This document shows, piece after piece, positions 7,862-16,451 of a DNA stretch of 64,000 nt (positions are counted from its first letter, which is position 1; each line of letters opens with the position of its first letter). Source of the stretch: Bog-532 sp965277615 (GTDB lineage: Bacteria > Actinomycetota > Actinomycetes > Streptosporangiales > Streptosporangiaceae); the NCBI GenBank assembly GCA_965277615.1, contig CBDIDG010000006.1, positions 992,001-1,056,000 on the forward strand, in the 5' to 3' direction. The position numbers were made by a program, and so were the translations under genes. The notes below the pieces were generated by a model. The model was given only the letters and a program-made list of their open reading frames with translations, searched no databases and had not been told where the DNA came from.

Positions 7862-8805
7862 TGCGGGAGATCGCGGTCTTCAGCGGGAACGCTCACCCCG
7901 AACTGGCCCGTGAGCTCTGCCTCAACCTGGGCGTGCCGCTGCTCCCGGTCCGGATCCAGCGGTTCGCCAACGACTGCCTGGAAGTCCAGCTCCAGGCCAA
8001 CTGCCGTGAACGCGACGTGTACCTGATCCAGCCGCTGGTCGAGCCGGTGCAGGAGAACCTGGTCGAGCTGCTGCTGATGGCGGATGCGGCTCGCGGCGCG
8101 TCGGCCGCGCGCGTCACGGTGGTCATGCCGTATTACGCCTACGCCCGCTCGGACAAGAAGGACGAGCCGCGGATCTCCATCGCCGGGCGGCTCATCGCCG
8201 ACCTGCTGGTCGCGGCGGGAGCCAACCGGGTGCTGGCCATGACCCTGCACTCGCCGCAGGTGCACGGGTTCTTCTCGGTCCCGGTCGACCACCTGAACGC
8301 GCTGCGGGAGCTGGCCGCGCACTTCCGGGTGCGCGACCTGTCCAACACCGTGGTGGTGGCTCCGGACCTGGGCTACGCCAAGAGCGCGGCCGCATTCGCC
8401 CGGCGGCTGGGCCTGCCGGTGGCGGCGGGCTCGAAGGAACGTCACGGCGATGACTCGGTCACGATCAGCGCGATCATCGGCGACGTGACCGGCCGGGACG
8501 TCATCGTCATCGACGACGAGATCGCCCGCGGGACCACGCTCACCGAGCTGCTGGCCCGGCTGCGGGAGCAGGACGTGCGCTCCGTGCGCATCGCCTGCAC
8601 CCACGGGCTGTTCGCCGACGGGGCGCTGGGCAAGCTGGCGGCCCAGCCGGAGGTGGACGAGGTGGTGTGCACCAACACCGTGCCGGTACCCGAGCACAAG
8701 CGGGACCCGAAACTGCGGGTGCTGTCGATCGCCCCGGCCATGGCCGAGGCGATCCGCCGCATCCACAATGGGGAGTCGGTCAGCTCCCTGTTCGGCCTGC
8801 CGTAA
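7861..8805 (+). CDS. Ribose-phosphate pyrophosphokinase-like (PRPP synthase)
   Basis: 314 aa of class I PRPP synthase architecture: VFSGNAHPELA at the N-terminus, YYAYARSDKKDEPRISIAGRLIADLL in the middle, and VIVIDDEIARGTTLTELL as the PRPP/ribose-5-phosphate loop. It departs from housekeeping Prs: RFSDGE is RFANDC, MDLHAGQ is MTLHSPQ, and TGGT is RGTT. It probably makes or uses PRPP but may have altered regulation or substrate. The GTG at 7861 shares a base with the adk stop and has GGGGAG upstream. It ends 22 bp before a convergent protease gene. Confidence 0.8.
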   Translation: MREIAVFSGNAHPELARELCLNLGVPLLPVRIQRFANDCLEVQLQANCRERDVYLIQPLVEPVQENLVELLLMADAARGASAARVTVVMPYYAYARSDKKDEPRISIAGRLIADLLVAAGANRVLAMTLHSPQVHGFFSVPVDHLNALRELAAHFRVRDLSNTVVVAPDLGYAKSAAAFARRLGLPVAAGSKERHGDDSVTISAIIGDVTGRDVIVIDDEIARGTTLTELLARLREQDVRSVRIACTHGLFADGALGKLAAQPEVDEVVCTNTVPVPEHKRDPKLRVLSIAPAMAEAIRRIHNGESVSSLFGLP

Positions 8806-8827
8806 TCCGCCCCTGGTCTGCCCGGCC

Positions 8828-11017
8828 TCAGCTGGCCGTAGCGACATCGACGATCCAGGCCAGCACGAACGCCTCCTCGTGCCAGGCGTCGTAGCGGCCG
8901 CTGCGCCCGCCGTGGCCGGCGTTCATCTCGGTCTTGAGCAGGAACGGGCCGCCGCGCGCGGTGGCCTGCAGCCGGGCGACCCACCTGGCCGGCTCCCGGT
9001 ACAGCACCCGGGTGTCGTTCAGGCTGGTGATGGCCAGGATCGGCGGGTAGGACACGGGCTGGACGTTCTCGTACGGCGTGTACGACTTCATGTACCGGTA
9101 GACCTCGGGGTCGTGCAGCGGGTCGCCCCACTCCTCCCACTCGGTCACCGTGAGCGGCAGGGACGGGTCCAGGATCGAGGTCAGCGCGTCCACGAACGGC
9201 ACCTGGGCCACGATGCCGGCGAACGCGTCCGGGGCCTCGTTGACCGCCGCGCCCATCAGCAACCCGCCCGCGGACCCGCCCCGGGCCACCAGCGCGCCGG
9301 CCGACGTCCAGCCCTGATCGACCAGGTGCCGGGCACAGGCCACAAAGTCGGTGAACGTGTTCTTCTTGTGCAGCATCTTGCCGTCGTCGTACCAGCCGCG
9401 GCCGAGCTCGCCACCGCCGCGGACGTGCGCGATCGCGTACAGGAACCCCCGGTCCAGCAGCGACAGCCGGGCGATGGAGAACCGCGGGTCCATGGAGATT
9501 TCATAGCTGCCGTACCCGTACAGCAGGCCCGGCGCGCTGCCGTCCCGCGGCGTGCCGCGCCGGCACACCAGCGAGATCGGCACCCGGGTGCCGTCCGGGG
9601 CGGTGGCCCACTCCCGGTGCTGCTCGTACTCCTCCGGCCGGTACTCGCGGCCGCCCGGTGTGCCATCGGGTAGCGGCAGCACCGGCTGGCGGCGGCGCAG
9701 GATCAGCTCGCCGGTGGCCATGTCGCAGTCGTAGACGGAGTCTGGGGTGACCAGCGAGGCGTAGTGCAGCCGATACTGGCGCGCGCCCGGGTCCGGGGTG
9801 CCGCCGGGGGAGACGGTGTAGACGGGTTCGGGGAAGGCCACGTCGTAGCTGGACTCGTCGGCCCGGATGATCCGCAGCCCGGTCAGGCCGTCGCGGCGGT
9901 AGTGGACGACCACGAACTCGGTGAACGCGTCCACGTCCAGCAGCCGCGTGCTGTCGGAGGCGGCGATGACCGTGGTCCACCGGCCCGGGTCGCTGACCGG
10001 CGCCTGCGCCAGCGCGAAGTTGAGCGCCTGGTCGTTGTGCAGGACCAGCAGCCGCTCGGTGCCGTCGGCGAAGACCTGGTGCTCGACCTCGTACTCCAGG
10101 CCCGGCCGGCGCGGGGCCACCACCCGCAGCTCACCCTGCGGCTCGGCCGCGTCGAGCAGCCACACCTCGCTGGTCACCTTGCTGGAGGAGGAGACGACCA
10201 GGAACCGCTGGCTGCGGGTCAGCCCGACCCCGACCCAGAATTTCTCGTCTGCCTCCTCGAAGATCACCGCGTCCTCGGAGTGCGGAGTGCCGACCAGGTG
10301 CCGCCACACCCGCCACGGCCGCCAGGCGTCGTCCACGGTCACGTAGAACAGCGCACTGCCGTCCAGCGACCAGGCCGCCCCGTAGAACGTGTTCGGGATC
10401 TCGTCCGGGGCCAGCTCGTCCGTGGTCAGATCCTTGATCCGCAGCGTGAACCGCTCGTCGCCGTCGAAGTCGGTCGAGTAGGCGAGTCGCTGGCCGTCCG
10501 GGCTGACGCTGAGCGCGCCCAGGGAGAAGAACTTAGAGTTCCCGGCCAGCTCGTTCGCGTCCAGCAGCACTTCCTCGCCCGCGATAGCGCCGCCGTCCGG
10601 CGCGATCGGCGGTTCGTCGTCGCCGGCCTGAGCCGCGACCCGGCACTGCAGCCCGTACTGCTGGCCCTCGACCGTGCGCCCGTAGTACCACCAGCGGCCC
10701 TTGCGGGCCGGCACGGACAGGTCGGTCTCCTGGGTGCGGCCCTTGATCTCGCCGAAGATCTCGCCGCGCAGGCTGTCCTCGCCCGCGGTCAGCGCCTCGG
10801 TGTAGTCGTTCTCGGCGTTCAGGAACGCGATCGTGTCCGGGTCTTCCTTGTCGCACAGCCAGGCGTACGGGTCGGTCACCGAGTCGCCGTGGAAGGTGCG
10901 GACCGACGGCACTTCCTTGGCCGCGGGCGGTATCGGGGCGTCCGGCGCGCTGGCCAGCTCCCGGAACGAGGCCGTGACGGCGGCAGGACTGCGACCGGTG
11001 ATGGGATCGGAACTCAT
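8828..11017 (-). CDS. Prolyl oligopeptidase-family serine peptidase (oligopeptidase B-like)
   Basis: 729 aa. An N-terminal seven-bladed propeller precedes an alpha/beta-hydrolase. GGSAGG carries nucleophile S582, NDTRV carries D668, and AGHGGRSGR carries H702, the S-D-H order of the S9 family. LLYGYGSYEISMDPRFS before the serine is characteristic of oligopeptidase B/PtrB, which cuts short peptides after basic residues. No signal peptide is seen. The ATG at 11017 is chosen because the frame upstream runs into the divergent TPR gene; the spacer to that gene is only 66 bp, so the two promoters must lie close together or overlap. Confidence 0.92.
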   Translation of the reverse strand: MSSDPITGRSPAAVTASFRELASAPDAPIPPAAKEVPSVRTFHGDSVTDPYAWLCDKEDPDTIAFLNAENDYTEALTAGEDSLRGEIFGEIKGRTQETDLSVPARKGRWWYYGRTVEGQQYGLQCRVAAQAGDDEPPIAPDGGAIAGEEVLLDANELAGNSKFFSLGALSVSPDGQRLAYSTDFDGDERFTLRIKDLTTDELAPDEIPNTFYGAAWSLDGSALFYVTVDDAWRPWRVWRHLVGTPHSEDAVIFEEADEKFWVGVGLTRSQRFLVVSSSSKVTSEVWLLDAAEPQGELRVVAPRRPGLEYEVEHQVFADGTERLLVLHNDQALNFALAQAPVSDPGRWTTVIAASDSTRLLDVDAFTEFVVVHYRRDGLTGLRIIRADESSYDVAFPEPVYTVSPGGTPDPGARQYRLHYASLVTPDSVYDCDMATGELILRRRQPVLPLPDGTPGGREYRPEEYEQHREWATAPDGTRVPISLVCRRGTPRDGSAPGLLYGYGSYEISMDPRFSIARLSLLDRGFLYAIAHVRGGGELGRGWYDDGKMLHKKNTFTDFVACARHLVDQGWTSAGALVARGGSAGGLLMGAAVNEAPDAFAGIVAQVPFVDALTSILDPSLPLTVTEWEEWGDPLHDPEVYRYMKSYTPYENVQPVSYPPILAITSLNDTRVLYREPARWVARLQATARGGPFLLKTEMNAGHGGRSGRYDAWHEEAFVLAWIVDVATAS

Positions 11018-11083
11018 GGTCTCGAGCTTACTGAGCCGCCCGCCCGCGATCGGCCCGCCCGCGGCCCCGTTACGATCGTCGGC

Positions 11084-13234
11084 ATGCCGGACGAACTGGG
11101 CGCGGGTGCGCATACGTTCCAGGCCAGGCTGCGCGGCCTGGCCGGTGACCCGGCCGTTCCGCTGCTGACGATCCGCCGCTGGCTCGACGAACTCGGCCAC
11201 CGGTACCAGCAGCAGCGGTTCAGCCCGCGCCCGGTGCTCGTCCTGCGGGCCCTGCTCGCGCTGGACCTCGGCGAGACCGCGGCGGCGTCCGCGCACCTGG
11301 CCGCGGCGATGGCCATGCCCTGGGACGCCACCGCGGGCTGCCCGGCCTGCGAAAGCGAGAACTGGGGCCGCTGGCGGGCCGCGCTGGGCGATGACTGGGG
11401 CGCGCTGGAGTACTGGGCGCCGGTGCTGGACGGCCGCCAGCGGTGCGCGGAGCAACCAGACCGGGTCCTGGGCCGCGCCCTGCTGCCGCTGACCCAGGCG
11501 GGCCTGCTGGACCAGGCCCGCGAGGCCCACCAGCGCGGGTACCCGCTGGTCCGGGGGCAGCTCAGCCAGCAGGCCGCCGTGGGTCAGCACCTCGAGTTCT
11601 GCGCGCTGACCGGGAACGAGGACCGGGGCCTGGAGATCGCGGCCGAGCACGCGGGCTGGCTGGCCGGGCCCGAGGTGACCGTTCCCGGATCAACTGGGAC
11701 CGGAGCCAGCGCGGCGTCCTGGCTGGAGTTCGCGGTCGGGGCGTGCGTGCTGCTGCGCCGCCTGGCCGGTCTCGGGCAGGGCAGCCTGCCGCTAGGCCCC
11801 GGCACCGTCGCGAGCCGGCTGGCCCTCGTCGAGCAGGAGATCCAGTTCCTGTGCGACCGGTTCGACGTCCGCAACGGCACCAGCACGTACCGCGAACAGA
11901 TAGACCAGCGGCTGAGCCAGCCGCCGCTGGCCAGCGAGCTGCCGCTGCTGGACCCGCCCGGGGCGCCGCTGAGCCTAGCCAGCCCGCCCGGCCCCGGTCC
12001 CGAAGCCGAGGCCGAAGCCGTGGATCGGGCCGCGGGCCGCGATCCCGAGGCGACACCGCCCGAGCCAGCGGCCAGCCTGGAGGATCTGGTGGCGCGGGCC
12101 CGGCAGCTGCGCGACGACCGTCACCCGCACGCCCGCCAGGCCTGGGAAGAAGTCGCGGCCAGCGGCCAGGAGCTGCCCGCGGACGTGGCGGCCGAGCTGG
12201 ACCGGCAGCGGGCCGGGGCGCTGGCCGAAACCGATCCGCGGGCCGGCCGCGAGGCGCTGCTGGCGGCGGCCGGCCAGTTCGCCGGGCTCGGCGACGAGGC
12301 CCGCGCCTGTGAGGCCCGGGCCGCCGCGGCCATGGCCCGGGCCCAGGCGGGCGACGCGGCCGGGGCGGCCGCCGCGCTGACGGCGGCCATCGCCGACGCC
12401 GAGGCCGCCTTCGCCCGCGGCGCCTTCACCCCGCAGCAGTACCTGATCGTGCGGCGGGCCCGCCCGCTCATGGCCATGCAGGCCCTGATGGCGGCCCCGC
12501 CACCCGAACCGGGGCAGGGGCCCGACCCGGCCGCGCTGGCCGACCTGGCCGTGCTGTCCGCGGCCGAGCTGTCGGAGGCCGAGCGGCTCGGGGTGCCCCG
12601 GTACGCGGCCAACTACCATGACCTGCTAGCCCAGCTGGCCCGGTGGGGCGGGGCGCCGGAGCAGGCCCGCGCCCACCTGGAGACCGCCCGGCGGCTCTAC
12701 CTCAGCACCGGTGAGCCGTGGAACGCCGCCCGCGCCGGGAGCCGGCTGGCCCAGCTCGCCCTGGCCTCCGGCGACACCGCGGCCGCGGAACAACTGGCCC
12801 GGGAGTCCCTGGGCCAAGGCGGCACGCTGCTGCCGCCCCGGCAGATCGCCGGGCTGCGCCTGCTGCTGGCCGACGCCGTCGGCGCTCAGCCCGGCCGGCC
12901 GCGGGAGGCGGCCGGCCAGGTCCGGCAGGCGGCGGAGCTGTACGCGGAGCTCGGTGACGTGGTCAGCCGCGTCCGCTGCCTGCGGACGGCTGCGTGGCTG
13001 GAGTTCTCTGGCGTCCGCGCCGACCGCGAGGAAGACGCCACGGCGGGCCAGGCCGGGATCGCGGCCATGACGGCCGTGCTGGCCGAGCTGACCCAGCTGC
13101 AGGCGCTGGCCCCCGAGGACGAGGCCGAGGACGAGACCGGCTTCCTGGCCGAGGAACTCGGCGCGACCCGCTCCCAGCTGGACGCCATGCAGGCCGAACT
13201 AGAGGCCCATCACGCCGGGAGCGGTGGCCAGTGA
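11084..13234 (+). CDS. Large Ala-rich TPR-like protein of unknown function
   Basis: 716 aa from ATG 11084 (the long upstream open frame is antisense to the peptidase). Helical repeat units of TPR type recur, e.g. ALDLGETAAASAHLAAAM, QAGLLDQAREAHQRGY, GGAPEQARAHLETARRLYLSTGEPWNAARAGSRLAQLALASGD and REAAGQVRQAAELYAELGDVVSRVRCLRTAAWLEF. A proline/glutamate-rich linker (about 290-330) splits it into two helical arrays. It has no signal peptide or catalytic motif. Its last 36 bases overlap the convergent thioesterase gene. Probably a scaffold; partner unknown. Confidence 0.8.
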   Translation: MPDELGAGAHTFQARLRGLAGDPAVPLLTIRRWLDELGHRYQQQRFSPRPVLVLRALLALDLGETAAASAHLAAAMAMPWDATAGCPACESENWGRWRAALGDDWGALEYWAPVLDGRQRCAEQPDRVLGRALLPLTQAGLLDQAREAHQRGYPLVRGQLSQQAAVGQHLEFCALTGNEDRGLEIAAEHAGWLAGPEVTVPGSTGTGASAASWLEFAVGACVLLRRLAGLGQGSLPLGPGTVASRLALVEQEIQFLCDRFDVRNGTSTYREQIDQRLSQPPLASELPLLDPPGAPLSLASPPGPGPEAEAEAVDRAAGRDPEATPPEPAASLEDLVARARQLRDDRHPHARQAWEEVAASGQELPADVAAELDRQRAGALAETDPRAGREALLAAAGQFAGLGDEARACEARAAAAMARAQAGDAAGAAAALTAAIADAEAAFARGAFTPQQYLIVRRARPLMAMQALMAAPPPEPGQGPDPAALADLAVLSAAELSEAERLGVPRYAANYHDLLAQLARWGGAPEQARAHLETARRLYLSTGEPWNAARAGSRLAQLALASGDTAAAEQLARESLGQGGTLLPPRQIAGLRLLLADAVGAQPGRPREAAGQVRQAAELYAELGDVVSRVRCLRTAAWLEFSGVRADREEDATAGQAGIAAMTAVLAELTQLQALAPEDEAEDETGFLAEELGATRSQLDAMQAELEAHHAGSGGQ

Positions 13235-13627
13235 GCGCAGCCGCCCGGCCGGATCCGGCACCAGCCGCCGGGTCTGCTGGTCGATCACGCCGCTGACCGT
13301 GGTCACCTCGGCGGCCAGCTCACCGTCGGCGCCGCCGCGGGTGAACTCCTGGCGGACCCGGAACGTCTTGCCCTCCCCCCACTCGAACGCGCAGCTCACC
13401 GCGACGTCCTCGCCGTCCCGCAGCTCGCGCAGGAACCGGACGTTGGCCTCCAGGTTCACCGGCCCCAGCCCGGCGCCGTCCAGGACCGGATAGGTCAGGC
13501 CGGCGGCCCGCAGGCACTCCCACCGGGCGTGCTCGGCGTAGTGCAGGTAGTTGGCCCAGTTGAGGTGCCCGTTGACGTCGAGTTCGTAGCCTCGTACCGC
13601 AACCACGACACGGAAGGGTTCGCTCAT
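13199..13627 (-). CDS. Hotdog-fold acyl-CoA thioesterase (4HBT/YbgC-like)
   Basis: 142 aa. RGYELDVNGHLNWANYLHYAEHARWE is the D-x-x-G-H-x-N-N-x-x-Y active-site stretch of 4HBT thioesterases. The family hydrolyses acyl-CoA thioesters; chain preference is not readable. The ATG at 13627 is preceded by sequence shared with the divergent corA promoter (32 bp gap). The 3' end overlaps the TPR gene by 36 bases on the opposite strand. Confidence 0.88.
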   Translation of the reverse strand: MSEPFRVVVAVRGYELDVNGHLNWANYLHYAEHARWECLRAAGLTYPVLDGAGLGPVNLEANVRFLRELRDGEDVAVSCAFEWGEGKTFRVRQEFTRGGADGELAAEVTTVSGVIDQQTRRLVPDPAGRLRSLATAPGVMGL

Positions 13628-13659
13628 CGAGTCAGACCCTACCGGCCAGGTCTGACACC

Positions 13660-14628
13660 ATGGATGGCGTGAATGGGCACCTGATCCGGGTCGATGGAAC
13701 GACCGTTGAAGAGTTCAAGCCGGACGAGGTCGAGCAGGCGCTGCACAACGACGAGATCCTATGGCTGGACCTGCACGATTCCAGCGACGAGACGCTGGCG
13801 TTGCTGCGTGAGGTGTTCGCCATCCACCCCGTCGCGGTCGAGGATGCGGCCGAGTTTGGGCAGCGGCCGAAGATCGAGGAGTACGAGAACTTCGTTTCGC
13901 TGGTGTTCTTCGGCGCCAACCAGGTCAGCCACCCCCTGATCGAGGTGCACTTCTACTTCGGCGAAAACTTCCTGATCACCCTGCACCGGGAACCGTGTGT
14001 GGCGTTCGAGGGAATGCGGACCGTGTTCGCGCGCCATCACAGCGGCCTGGCCGCCCGGGTCCTCGTGCTCCACCACGTGCTCGACAGCCTGTCCGACAGC
14101 ATGTTCCCGATGCTGGCCGTGTTCGACGACAAGGTCGACGCGATCCAGGACGAGATCCTGATCAAGGCCGAGCGGGAGCACCAGGAGTCGCTGGTCGCGC
14201 TGCGGCGCTGGCTGAGCGACGTACGCAAGGTGGTGGCCCCGCAGCGGGACATGCTCAACGCGCTGCTGTCCCAGCGGGTCGATGTGCCCGGCATGACCAA
14301 GGAGAACGAACCCTACTTCCGTGACCTGTACGACAACATGATCAAGATCAACGACATGGTGGACAGCCACCGGGACTTGGTGTCCAGCACGATGGACAGC
14401 TACACGTCGCAGCTGGCCAACCGGCAGAACGACGTGATGAAGCAGCTCACGATCATGGCCACGATCTTCCTGCCCCTGACCTACCTGACCGGCTTCTTCG
14501 GCCAGAACTTCGGCTGGCTGGTCAAGTCGGTCGGATCGTGGGAGGAGTTCTTCGGCATCGGCGTCGGCACCGAGGCGGTGGCCGTCATCTTCCTGCTGGT
14601 CCTGTTCAAGCGCCGCGGCTGGTTCTGA
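13660..14628 (+). CDS. CorA-family divalent cation transporter with altered GMN motif
   Basis: 322 aa. A long alpha/beta cytosolic domain with coiled stalk helices (about 140-255) is followed by TM1 (about 258-280), a pore loop and TM2 (about 302-316), then the basic end FKRRGWF. CorA proteins normally have G-M-N after TM1; here it is GFFGQNFG, i.e. G281-Q282-N283. Mg2+/Co2+ transport is the family function, but M to Q changes the selectivity loop, as in some divergent or ZntB-like members. The 3' end of this gene is duplicated at 16244-16269. Confidence 0.85.
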   Translation: MDGVNGHLIRVDGTTVEEFKPDEVEQALHNDEILWLDLHDSSDETLALLREVFAIHPVAVEDAAEFGQRPKIEEYENFVSLVFFGANQVSHPLIEVHFYFGENFLITLHREPCVAFEGMRTVFARHHSGLAARVLVLHHVLDSLSDSMFPMLAVFDDKVDAIQDEILIKAEREHQESLVALRRWLSDVRKVVAPQRDMLNALLSQRVDVPGMTKENEPYFRDLYDNMIKINDMVDSHRDLVSSTMDSYTSQLANRQNDVMKQLTIMATIFLPLTYLTGFFGQNFGWLVKSVGSWEEFFGIGVGTEAVAVIFLLVLFKRRGWF

Positions 14629-14629
14629 G
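14604..14629 (+). repeat. Copy 1 of duplicated corA 3' end (direct repeat)
   Basis: Bases 14604-14629 match 16244-16269 at 25 of 26 positions in the same orientation. Similarity continues past both (GCCGCCGC) with a small gap. Copy 1 encodes the last residues and stop of corA. The interval holds only a secreted-protein gene and an O-methyltransferase. Confidence 0.85.
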
Positions 14630-14741
14630 GCCGCCGCCTCGTCTAAGGCCACCGCCCGGCAATTACTGAAGGTAGGCGTCAACCCACTCACTGCGTCCGG
14701 CGTCTTAACTGGCGGACACCTTCGACGGAGTGGAGAGCGCG

Positions 14742-15125
14742 ATGAAGCGTCTCAAGGCGAAGCTGGCTGCCGCCGGTGTGGCCAGCCTGGCCTGTACCGG
14801 GATCGGTGCCGCTGTTCTACCGGCCGCGCCGGCTTCGGCGCAGGTGCTGGTCAACTATCCGGGCACCTCGGTCAGGGTCGGCCACACGTTCACGGTCGGC
14901 AACTGGTTCCAGCCGGCCTCCGGTGGCTCCCGCTGGTTCACCACCAGCGTCTACAGCCCCACTGGCGCCCGGATCTTCCACGAAGTCGGCTACGCCCCGT
15001 CCACCCACTGGGACCTGTGGCCGATCAAGGCCACCCGCACCGGCAACTACAAGGTCATGTACGAAGTTCGCCGTCACGACGGCCACGACGCCTACGCCTG
15101 GTACACGGTCAAGTCACACCGTTAG
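14742..15125 (+). CDS. Small secreted protein with signal peptide
   Basis: 127 aa from ATG 14742, chosen over GTG 14730 because GGAG (14732-14735) lies six bases before it. The Sec signal is MKRLKAKLAAAGVASLACTG...APASA with cleavage probably after ASA. The mature 90-odd residues are aromatic-rich and beta-type (NWFQPASGGSRWFTTSVYS, HWDLWPIKATRTGNYKVMYEVRR), without cysteines. Function is unrecognised. It lies just inside the block bracketed by the duplicated corA end. Confidence 0.7.
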   Translation: MKRLKAKLAAAGVASLACTGIGAAVLPAAPASAQVLVNYPGTSVRVGHTFTVGNWFQPASGGSRWFTTSVYSPTGARIFHEVGYAPSTHWDLWPIKATRTGNYKVMYEVRRHDGHDAYAWYTVKSHR

Positions 15126-15143
15126 CCCGCGTGACCGCGCTGG

Positions 15144-16205
15144 TCACCGGGGGACGCACTCGATGATCACGTGACGTTCGGCGATGTCGCGCACCGCGGT
15201 GACCTGGAGGCCTGCCCCGGCGGCGAGGGCTGAGTAGCCGTCGATGGTGCGCTCGCGCCCACCGGCCAGGACGAGCATGCGCAGGTTCATCTCGGCGAAC
15301 GCGGCGGTGTCGCCGTTGGCCATGCCGACCGATTCGACCAGCAGCACCCGGCCGGCGCTGCCTGCCGCTTCGGCGCAGCGGCGCAAGATCGCGGTCGCGG
15401 CGGCGTCGTCCCAGTCATGGATGACGCGGTTGAGCAGGTAGACATCCGGTCCGGGCGGCAGCGGATCGAAGAAGCTCTGGCCGACGACCTCGCACCGGCC
15501 GTCCAGGCCGAGCCCGGCCAGGTACTGCCGCGCGCGGGCCGCTGTCTCGGGCAGGTCGGCCAGCGTGCCGCGCAGCTGCGGGTTACGCCGTAGCACCTCG
15601 GCGATGAGGGTCCCGGTCCCGCCGCCGATGTCGGCCACATGCCGCACCGTGGTCCAGTCGTATCCGTCCGCCACCGGGGCGCTCCCGGCGTCCACGGCCA
15701 TGGTCGCATCGAAGGATGCGCTGATCGCCGGGTTGGCGTCCAGATAGGCCCAGAACGGCTGGCCAAAGACCTGCTCCCAGGCCGGCTCGCTGGTGCGCAC
15801 GGTGTGGGCCAGGCCGGTGAAAGCCAGGTCCATCCGGCCGCCGAAACCATCCAGATCCAGCCACACCGCACCGGGCTGCCCGGTGCGCAGCAGCGCGGCG
15901 GGCTGGTTGGCCGCGAACTGTCCCGGACGCGGCTCGGTGAATATCCCGTGCTGGACCAGGTGGCGCAACATGCGGGCCAGCGCCTCCGGGTCCGCTCCGG
16001 CGCGTTCGGCGAGGTCGGCCAGGACGGCCCCGTCCCCGGTGCCGTCATCGGGCATGAAGTCCGCCAGCCGCAGGGTCGCGGCGACCCTCAGCGCCATCGG
16101 GGTCACCAGGTCCATCAGCGGCCCCAGCACTTGCCACGCCGCCTCGGATTGCTCGAGGTCATCAGCATCACTCCCCGCTACCGATGGTCTCCCGCTCCGG
16201 GACAC
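15144..16205 (-). CDS. SAM-dependent O-methyltransferase (small-molecule, COMT-like)
   Basis: 353 aa. An N-terminal winged-helix dimerisation region (about 20-100, with LADLAERAGADPEALARMLRHLV) is followed by a Rossmann fold with VADIGGGTGTL (190-200) and the catalytic-base region NRVIHDWDD with H263. This is the architecture of O-methyltransferases acting on polyketides, hydroxyneurosporene or phenolics. No biosynthetic cluster surrounds it. The start (GTG 16205) is uncertain because the ribosome site is weak; a later GTG before GPLMDLV is possible. The gene is inside the 1.64-kb block flanked by corA-end repeats. Confidence 0.85.
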   Translation of the reverse strand: MSRSGRPSVAGSDADDLEQSEAAWQVLGPLMDLVTPMALRVAATLRLADFMPDDGTGDGAVLADLAERAGADPEALARMLRHLVQHGIFTEPRPGQFAANQPAALLRTGQPGAVWLDLDGFGGRMDLAFTGLAHTVRTSEPAWEQVFGQPFWAYLDANPAISASFDATMAVDAGSAPVADGYDWTTVRHVADIGGGTGTLIAEVLRRNPQLRGTLADLPETAARARQYLAGLGLDGRCEVVGQSFFDPLPPGPDVYLLNRVIHDWDDAAATAILRRCAEAAGSAGRVLLVESVGMANGDTAAFAEMNLRMLVLAGGRERTIDGYSALAAGAGLQVTAVRDIAERHVIIECVPR

Positions 16206-16242
16206 CGCCGCTTGGACAAATCAGAACCCCTGGCCTGCTGGA

Positions 16243-16288
16243 CGTTCAGGCGCCGCGGCTGGTTCTGAGTAGCCGCCGCGCCTGAACG
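16243..16288. repeat. Hairpin overlapping copy 2 of the corA 3'-end repeat
   Basis: CGTTCAGGCGCCGCGG (16243-16258) pairs with CCGCCGCGCCTGAACG (16273-16288) with one mismatch across a 14-nt loop. The left arm and loop contain the second copy (16244-16269) of the corA stop region. No U-tract follows. It may be the original corA terminator, displaced when the block was inserted. Confidence 0.7.
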
Positions 16289-16451
16289 CTCATCCCTGGC
16301 GGGAACCTCACTTCTCGTAGAACAAGGGCAGCCGGGCGGATCGTCCCGGAGGCGATGGGCGTGTGGCCTGTTCGCTCCCGGCCCTGGCTTTCCCCGATCA
16401 GGACAGGGACGGCGAATCGGTATGTGCGGGGGATGCAGTCGGGGTGGGCGG

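Noticed and set aside
9764..11083. N-terminal extension of the TPR protein
   Set aside because: The extension is antisense to the oligopeptidase and ends at the natural ATG 11084.
15136..16268. A small integrase or transposase in the corA-end block
   Set aside because: Both strands were read; only the secreted protein and the methyltransferase are plausible, so mobility of the block remains an inference from the repeats.
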